Shown piece by piece: positions 1-3,803 of a stretch of 5,328 nt of DNA. Source of the DNA: Candidatus Hydrothermota bacterium. Lineage in GTDB: Bacteria > Hydrothermota > Hydrothermia > B15-G9. The translations under genes were made by a program, and so were the position numbers. Below the pieces are notes generated by a model. It saw only the letters and a list, made by a program, of their open reading frames with translations. It made no database searches and had not been told where the DNA came from. The stretch lies in assembly GCA_003645975.1 (NCBI GenBank), contig QNDP01000122.1, forward strand, positions 1 through 5,328, written 5' to 3'. Numbering within the stretch: position 1 is the stretch's first letter; each line of letters opens with the position of its first letter.

Positions 1-552
1 GTTGCCAACCTGCTGATCGAGAACCTCCGTTTCAAGACCATAGAGGAGTTTCATAATGCTTTGAATCATGTGCTTCCACCTGACATCTATGTCCGCAAAA
101 TAGAGAGAGTTGACGATTCGTTCCATGCGAGATTTTCCGCCAAGTCGAAGGTCTATCGATATCGGATACTTCCTGAACGCCGTTCGCCGCTGCGCAGGAG
201 ATTCGTCTGGGAATATCCGTATAGCTTTGACAGGGCTTTACTTTTTGCCTTACCGCGCCATTTCGTCGGGGAACATGATTTCAAATTTCTCGCTGTGGCT
301 GGTGAGGAGCGAACGACCGTGTGCCGTATTCTTCGAGCGGAATGGAAAATCGTAGATGACGAAGTTCATTTCGAGATCGAAGGAAACCGATTCCTTTACA
401 AAATGGTGCGAGCGCTTGTGGGGCTAATGATGCGCATTGCGAGCGGACGAGAACCTTCTGACGCTATCAGATTGGCTCTGCTTGGCAAACAGAAGCCGAA
501 GTTGTGGTTTGCTCCTCCTCATGGCCTGACTTTGGTCGAAGTGAGGTATTGA
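1..552 (+). CDS. truA: tRNA pseudouridine synthase A, C-terminal part (5' end cut by window)
   Basis: TruA converts uridines 38-40 in the anticodon stem-loop of many tRNAs to pseudouridine in the cytoplasm. The frame is open from base 1 and gives 183 residues before TGA at 550-552. Bacterial TruA is usually about 245-270 residues, so roughly 60 N-terminal residues lie outside the window, including the catalytic Asp of the GRTDAGVHA motif. The first visible residues (VANLL) correspond to the stretch just after that motif. Family signatures seen here are FHARFSAKSKVYRYR (fragment residues 41-55), with the conserved Arg and the Tyr that stacks in the active site, GEHDF (90-94), EGNRFLYKMVRALVG (127-141), and the C-terminal APPHGLTLVEVRY. 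The TTG at 61 is in frame but is only an internal codon. The gene converges on the polyamine operon with only 3 bases between the stop codons. Identification is firm; only completeness is unknown. Confidence 0.95.
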   Translation, partial: VANLLIENLRFKTIEEFHNALNHVLPPDIYVRKIERVDDSFHARFSAKSKVYRYRILPERRSPLRRRFVWEYPYSFDRALLFALPRHFVGEHDFKFLAVAGEERTTVCRILRAEWKIVDDEVHFEIEGNRFLYKMVRALVGLMMRIASGREPSDAIRLALLGKQKPKLWFAPPHGLTLVEVRY

Positions 553-555
553 GCT

Positions 556-1386
556 TCATTCAAAATCTTTCAGAAAATTTGGCAAGATAAAGATGTGGTT
601 TAACATTTTTGAATTGAAGAACTTAAGCCCATCGGGTTCTTTGCGGAAAGGAGTCTTTGAAAGTGGGCTGTCAGTTGCAATTGTGAAAGACCAGAATCCG
701 CTCGGATAAGTCGGAACAGAGGCGGTGTAAAGTTTTACTTTTAGGAAAATCGATTTGAGCATAGAGTGAAACTTTTTCAAAAATTCAAAATGAAGGAATG
801 GAGATTCGGATTGTGTAACTACAATCCCGTTTGGTCTCAAAATCCTCTTTATTTCGGAATAAAATTCCTTAGAGAAAAGAACTTCCGCAGATCCAACGGG
901 ATCGGTAGAATCGACTATGACTATATCGAAGCTACCATCATTACATTCTCGGACAAACTTAGCACCATCATAAAACAGAACATCGGCTCGTGGGTCATCA
1001 AAGGCCGATGCAATTGAAGGTAGATACTGTTTTGAGATCCTCACAACTTCTTCATCAAGTTCAACCATGATGCTTTTTTCAACTTCTTTGTATCTGAGGA
1101 CTTCACGCAGTGCTCCTCCATCACCACCTCCAATTATGAGCACATGTCGAGGGGAGGGATGTAGCATCATCGAGGGATGCACTAACATTTCGTGATAAAT
1201 GAATTCGTCGCGTTCCGTTGTCATAACACAACCATCGAGCACGAGCATTCGTCCAAACTCTTCCGTCTCTAAGACCAAAATGTCTTGAAATTTACTCTTA
1301 AAATGTTCCAAAGTCCTTTTGACTCGGAAAGATAGGGCAAGTCCCCTTGTTTGATATTCCGTGAACCATAATTCTGGGGATTTCAC
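556..1386 (-). CDS. speE: Spermidine synthase (canonical putrescine-type aminopropyltransferase), last gene of the polyamine operon
   Basis: Predicted cytoplasmic enzyme that moves the aminopropyl group of decarboxylated AdoMet to putrescine, giving spermidine and methylthioadenosine. I chose GTG at 1386, which gives 276 residues starting MKSPELWFTEYQT, the usual N-terminus of bacterial SpeE. This GTG overlaps the TGA of pdaD (GTGA) and has AGGAG at 1397-1401 upstream. A longer frame from TTG 1413 is less likely. Motifs: gate Y64-H65-E66, nucleotide loop GGGDGGALREV (86-96), acidic E109 and D111, D140-G141, catalytic D159-STD-P163, Q192 and PTYPSG (225-230), the amine-binding loop. All key residues of canonical SpeE are present. 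In three of the sampled 60-base rows G+C is about 37-38%, clearly below the upstream operon genes, so this copy may have joined the operon separately. It could prefer another diamine or spermidine; putrescine is inferred from motif conservation. Confidence 0.93.
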   Translation of the reverse strand: MKSPELWFTEYQTRGLALSFRVKRTLEHFKSKFQDILVLETEEFGRMLVLDGCVMTTERDEFIYHEMLVHPSMMLHPSPRHVLIIGGGDGGALREVLRYKEVEKSIMVELDEEVVRISKQYLPSIASAFDDPRADVLFYDGAKFVRECNDGSFDIVIVDSTDPVGSAEVLFSKEFYSEIKRILRPNGIVVTQSESPFLHFEFLKKFHSMLKSIFLKVKLYTASVPTYPSGFWSFTIATDSPLSKTPFRKEPDGLKFFNSKMLNHIFILPNFLKDFE

Positions 1387-1856
1387 CAGAGTGCCACTCC
1401 TGCGAATGCACAAGTTGGACCCTTTACGATTACAGAGACGGATCGAACTTCTATCGATTTGACTTTAGCACCACGAGCTCGAAGTGCCTCTTCCGCCATA
1501 TCCCGCACAACTTTCTCCACTTCTTTTTTTGGCAGTTTAGCAGCGAATTCCATGATAACCCCGACAGAATCTTTCTCCGCGGGTATCCCGACAGCTACTG
1601 CAGCAGAAATAACTTCACCGTCTTTGTCGCTGGTTATGACACCATAAGCTATTGGTAGAAGTTGTCCTTTCGGTATGCCAATAAAGTCAACTTTACGGGC
1701 GCCGGGTGGGATGATGCTGGAGACTTTCAAAAGATTGTAATCACCCACGCCGGCCGCCCGCAGTGCACTGTCGAAGGCTGTCAAAAGCGTTTTGCCATGC
1801 CCCACGCCAGCGGTAACGAAATATCGCTCAAGCTTTCCATATAAAGGGATTTGCAT
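1383..1856 (-). CDS. pdaD: Pyruvoyl-dependent arginine decarboxylase (PvlArgDC)
   Basis: Predicted to decarboxylate L-arginine to agmatine using a protein-derived pyruvoyl group rather than PLP. The 157-residue length is typical of the family. The proenzyme self-cleaves between S46 and S47 in the motif KVSSIIPPGA (44-53), and S47 becomes the pyruvoyl group of the alpha chain. E103 (GVIMEF, 99-104) matches the catalytic Glu of the Methanocaldococcus jannaschii enzyme. Other family traits are the N-terminal FVTAGVGHGKTLLTAFDSAL (13-32) and IPKGQLLPIAYG (61-72). The start is ATG at 1856, with the purine-rich site AAGGGGGAAGG at 1866-1876, 9 nt upstream. It overlaps the end of the upstream aminopropyltransferase by 29 nt, and its TGA overlaps the next GTG start. 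In this operon its agmatine probably feeds polyamine synthesis. A histidine-decarboxylase-type activity is unlikely given the close match to PvlArgDC motifs. Confidence 0.93.
   Translation of the reverse strand: MQIPLYGKLERYFVTAGVGHGKTLLTAFDSALRAAGVGDYNLLKVSSIIPPGARKVDFIGIPKGQLLPIAYGVITSDKDGEVISAAVAVGIPAEKDSVGVIMEFAAKLPKKEVEKVVRDMAEEALRARGAKVKSIEVRSVSVIVKGPTCAFAGVALW
1397..1401 (-). promoter_or_regulatory. Ribosome binding site of the downstream speE inside pdaD
   Basis: AGGAG on the minus strand, 10 nt before GTG 1386 and within the end of pdaD. It supports the GTG start in the GTGA overlap over the upstream TTG at 1413. Confidence 0.6.
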
Positions 1857-2739
1857 CGGTGATGACCTTCCCCCTTGATTCGAACGATTTTTTTAAATAA
1901 AGCGGTAGGACAAAAAGGGAGCGGTGAAGTTCCGAATGATAGAAGACCAGTCCCGAGACTCCTCGCTCTTCGAGTCTCCTCTCAACATCCTCTGCAGTAA
2001 GAGCATCAGGAACATACCTCTTGCTCGCAATCGTGAATGCCCAGTCCATGTTGAACGAGAACATAAAAGCATGGTAGCCGCGCACCACAGGAAAGAGCTC
2101 TCTGAGAGTAGCTCCTATGTTTGCAAAGAATTGATGGTAAAAAATGTCGGCGCTGCCGGATTGGACAACGAGGAGCCCGTCATCGTTCAACCGCTTTTTG
2201 ACCGCATCATAGAATTCTTTGGTGAATAAATACATCGAGGGTCCTTCCTCAAGCGGTTCGGTCAGGTCAGAGATAATCACATCGAACTTTTCATCGCTGT
2301 TGAAGATATACTCACGCGCGTCTCCTATCACCAATTCGGTTCTCGGATCTTCAAAAGCTCCCTGCGACCATTCCGGCATGTATTTGCGGCATAGTTCCAC
2401 AAGCTCGCCATCTATGTCCACCATAACCGCACGTTTGACTGAGCTATGTTTTAAGACTTCGCGTAAGGTAGCCCCCTCACCTCCGCCGGCTATTAGCACA
2501 TTTTGCGGATTCGGATGGGTTACCATCGCAGGATGGACAAGTGCTTCGTGATAAATGGCTTCATCAATAGCAGCAGACTGTATCTTGCCGTCGAGGAAGA
2601 GTGTTTTTCCGTAAATTCCGACATCCAGAATATCCACTGTCTGGAGTTCCGTTCTACCGTGATGGTAAATTTTGTTGACTTTGTAAAGGAATTGCAGCTC
2701 ATCCGTGTATTTCTCGCTGAACCAGAATCCGTCCCGCAT
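1828..2739 (-). CDS. Aminopropyltransferase of the thermospermine/agmatine type (SpeE-like)
   Basis: A spermidine-synthase-family protein of 303 residues that differs from the canonical copy downstream. It has GGGEGATLREV (85-95), MVDIDGELVE (106-115), G139-D140-A141, catalytic D158 and Q193, so the AdoMet-donor side is intact. The usual DSTDP is DLTEP (158-162). EEGPSMYLFTKEFY (164-177) and QSGSADIF (193-200) resemble plant ACL5 thermospermine synthases, from memory of that family. MPEWSQGAFEDPR (121-133) and the C-terminal TDANPF resemble the Thermus agmatine aminopropyltransferase. The amine-loop motif PTYPSG is absent; SFNMDW stands there. I infer an acceptor other than putrescine: agmatine (giving N1-aminopropylagmatine) or spermidine (giving thermospermine or spermine). 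The ATG at 2739 lies 5 nt after the speD stop, with AGGA at 2743-2746 rather close. Family membership is secure; substrate is not. Confidence 0.9.
   Translation of the reverse strand: MRDGFWFSEKYTDELQFLYKVNKIYHHGRTELQTVDILDVGIYGKTLFLDGKIQSAAIDEAIYHEALVHPAMVTHPNPQNVLIAGGGEGATLREVLKHSSVKRAVMVDIDGELVELCRKYMPEWSQGAFEDPRTELVIGDAREYIFNSDEKFDVIISDLTEPLEEGPSMYLFTKEFYDAVKKRLNDDGLLVVQSGSADIFYHQFFANIGATLRELFPVVRGYHAFMFSFNMDWAFTIASKRYVPDALTAEDVERRLEERGVSGLVFYHSELHRSLFVLPLYLKKSFESRGKVITDANPFIWKA
1866..1876 (-). promoter_or_regulatory. Ribosome binding site of pdaD inside the upstream gene
   Basis: The minus strand reads AAGGGGGAAGG, ending 9 nt before ATG 1856. It lies within the last codons of the upstream aminopropyltransferase, which supports the 29-nt gene overlap. 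Confidence 0.65.
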
Positions 2740-2744
2740 TGTTC

Positions 2745-3182
2745 CTAACCCACGAGCACCGTTTCCGGTAGCTCTATTTTTTCGTGAGAGAACCTCTCAT
2801 CATGTTTTACAAAAGTCTCGATGTTCAGTTCCGGAAGCACACCGCGTTTTACCTCGAAGGTTACAATGTTGGAAGGCTTGAACATCTCGACGAGTATTTC
2901 GACTGCCCGCTCGGCATCGACATCTTCACTGCAATAAAAGAGATCGACAGCGGCAAATCCGTGTTCCGGCCAAGTGTGGATAGTAAAATGGGACTCCTCA
3001 ATGATGACGGCTCCGGAGACTCCAAAAGGTTCAAATTGATGGAAATAAGATGCCACAACATGAGCGTTGGCTTCACGAGCTGCCCTTACAAGGGCGCGTC
3101 CGACATATTCCTTATTGGTCAATGTGGAAGGCTCACAGCCAAACATCTCTACAAGGACATGTGTCCCTAATGCTTTCCTCAC
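2745..3182 (-). CDS. speD: S-adenosylmethionine decarboxylase proenzyme, class 1b
   Basis: Predicted to decarboxylate AdoMet to make the aminopropyl donor for both aminopropyltransferases in the operon. It is a pyruvoyl enzyme of 145 residues, somewhat longer than the usual 120-135 of class 1b because of a C-terminal extension after about residue 120. Self-cleavage is expected between E63 and S64 in the motif EESHFTIHTWPE (62-73). H69 and C84 (LFYC, 81-84) match the processing and catalytic residues of Thermotoga maritima SpeD, offset by one. The N-terminus (RKALGTHVLVEMFGC) fits the family and supports GTG at 3182, preceded by a perfect AGGAGG at 3192-3197 with 9-nt spacing. First recognised enzyme gene of the operon; the leader upstream is about 210 nt. 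The stop is TAG, 5 nt before the next ATG. Confidence 0.95.
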   Translation of the reverse strand: MRKALGTHVLVEMFGCEPSTLTNKEYVGRALVRAAREANAHVVASYFHQFEPFGVSGAVIIEESHFTIHTWPEHGFAAVDLFYCSEDVDAERAVEILVEMFKPSNIVTFEVKRGVLPELNIETFVKHDERFSHEKIELPETVLVG

Positions 3183-3273
3183 CTCTCCTTACCTCCTTTT
3201 TATAGTTTTTGACCCATTCACCAATTATCGACAAATAGGAGTCCGACACATTCTCTATAACATCGGTCTCCAT
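3133..3273 (-). CDS. Possible 46-residue small protein overlapping the speD start
   Basis: ATG at 3273 opens a 46-codon frame ending at TGA 3133-3135, 50 nt inside speD and out of frame with it. The product begins METDVIENVSDSYLS and continues with a lysine- and glutamate-rich helix-like stretch and a short CPC near the end. Its composition looks more protein-like than chance, but no family is recognised. Its own ATG lacks a well-placed ribosome site; the good GGAGGT sits 17 nt away and serves ATG 3283, 10 nt upstream in another frame. A single-base shift would join that ATG to this frame. Speculative: it may be a small gene, a frameshifted one, or chance. Confidence 0.25.
   Translation of the reverse strand: METDVIENVSDSYLSIIGEWVKNYKKEVRRGEESIRDTCPCRDVWL
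3192..3197 (-). promoter_or_regulatory. Ribosome binding site of speD
   Basis: Perfect AGGAGG on the minus strand, 9 nt before GTG 3182. It decides the non-ATG start. A second AAGGAG at 3185-3190 lies too close to the start to be the main site. Confidence 0.85.
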
Positions 3274-3283
3274 CGGCTGGCAT
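3218..3283 (-). CDS. Possible 21-codon leader peptide upstream of speD
   Basis: An ATG at 3283 has an excellent ribosome binding site (GGAGGT at 3291-3296, spacing 7 nt) and opens a 21-residue frame, starting MPADGDRCYREC and ending in TGA at 3218-3220. It lies inside the leader made by the 3400-3428 promoter and ends about 35 nt before the speD start. The ribosome site is the main evidence, since the peptide itself is not recognised. It could be a regulatory leader ORF for polyamine control, or the disrupted start of the longer overlapping frame at 3133-3273. No run of a regulatory amino acid is visible. Confidence 0.35.
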   Translation of the reverse strand: MPADGDRCYRECVGLLFVDNW

Positions 3284-3290
3284 AAATCAC

Positions 3291-3296
3291 ACCTCC
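3291..3296 (-). promoter_or_regulatory. Strong ribosome binding site in the speD leader
   Basis: GGAGGT on the minus strand, 7 nt before ATG 3283. This is as good as the sites of the main genes and is the chief reason to believe something is translated ahead of speD. Confidence 0.5.
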
Positions 3297-3399
3297 AATT
3301 TTGAGTTTTTGTTTATCGACTAAATTACACAAAATTAAAGCGTTAAGTTTTCTATCCGATGTGTTCTGTAAATTCCGTAACTTAAATTGAGGGGCGAAA

Positions 3400-3428
3400 A
3401 TTATATTTGTCTTGCTCCGCCGTGTCAA
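3400..3428 (-). promoter_or_regulatory. Sigma-70-type promoter of the polyamine operon
   Basis: On the minus strand TTGACA (3423-3428) and TATAAT (3400-3405) are both perfect consensus hexamers with a 17-nt spacer. Transcription should start near 3393, leaving about 110 nt to the leader ATG at 3283 and about 210 nt to speD. A consensus promoter this strong suggests high basal transcription with control later in the leader, or by a repressor not visible here. Confidence 0.82.
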
Positions 3429-3647
3429 TTATTGTGCTTGGACTCCAAGATGTTACAAAATCGAACAAAAGCTCAATTTTTCCGATTCCAGACAAAGTGT
3501 TAAAGATGCTTTGCTCACACTAATTCGTTCTTTACGAAGAATTTTGAATTATGTTGATTCGGCATGGTGGAGAACAAAAACGATGACAATCTCATAAAAG
3601 GCAAAAATTTGTAAGTGGAAAATTATGAGCTATCGCATTTTTGCGGC
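3429..3647. other. Intergenic region between the two divergent promoters
   Basis: AT-rich stretch with no convincing gene. The only longer frame (from TTG 3412, plus strand) has no ribosome site and covers the minus-strand promoter. I see no RNA gene, terminator or clear operator; a 5-bp AT-rich hairpin at 3524-3538 is too weak to call. Confidence 0.6.
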
Positions 3648-3676
3648 TTGACTTGAAACCCATTCGTGTCTATATT
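3648..3676 (+). promoter_or_regulatory. Sigma-70-type promoter of the exported repeat protein
   Basis: TTGACT (3648-3653) and TATATT (3671-3676) are each one base from consensus and separated by 17 nt. The expected start is near 3683, about 120 nt before ATG 3804. It is divergent from the polyamine promoter, with 219 bases between the two -35 boxes. Confidence 0.75.
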
Positions 3677-3691
3677 GGAATGCACTTTGAC

Positions 3692-3733
3692 CAAAGATGG
3701 AGATTAGGTAGGTAGATTTTATCCCTATCTTTG
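3692..3733 (+). other. Possible hairpin in the 5' UTR of the repeat-protein gene
   Basis: CAAAGATGG (3692-3700) can pair with CTATCTTTG (3725-3733) over 9 base pairs including one G-U, enclosing a 24-nt loop with a tandem AGGTAGGTAG. It begins about 9 nt after the predicted transcription start, so it could stabilise the mRNA 5' end. No U-run follows, so it is not a terminator. Confidence 0.3.
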
Positions 3734-3790
3734 AAAATGGTGTGTCGGTGATATGATCAGGCACAAAAAGGACAGGTCGTCAAACTTAAA

Positions 3791-3796
3791 AGGAGG
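3791..3796 (+). promoter_or_regulatory. Ribosome binding site of the repeat-protein gene
   Basis: Perfect AGGAGG, 7 nt before ATG 3804. It fixes the start of a frame that is otherwise seen only as open to the window edge. Confidence 0.85.
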
Positions 3797-3803
3797 TGTA
3801 ATT

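Noticed and set aside
1383..1413. Upstream TTG start (1413) for the downstream spermidine synthase
   Set aside because: The extra residues do not look like SpeE. The GTG at 1386 has a ribosome site, fits the family N-terminus and forms a GTGA overlap.
766..2551. Plus-strand frames opposite the polyamine genes
   Set aside because: These are shadows of strongly conserved minus-strand enzymes and show no own start signals or family motifs.
3524..3538. Hairpin TTCGT / ACGAA as a terminator
   Set aside because: Only a 5-bp AT-rich stem, no T-run, and no gene ends just upstream on either strand.
3412..3597. 61-codon plus-strand frame in the intergenic region
   Set aside because: It starts with TTG, lacks a ribosome site, overlaps the consensus minus-strand promoter and has no recognisable content.
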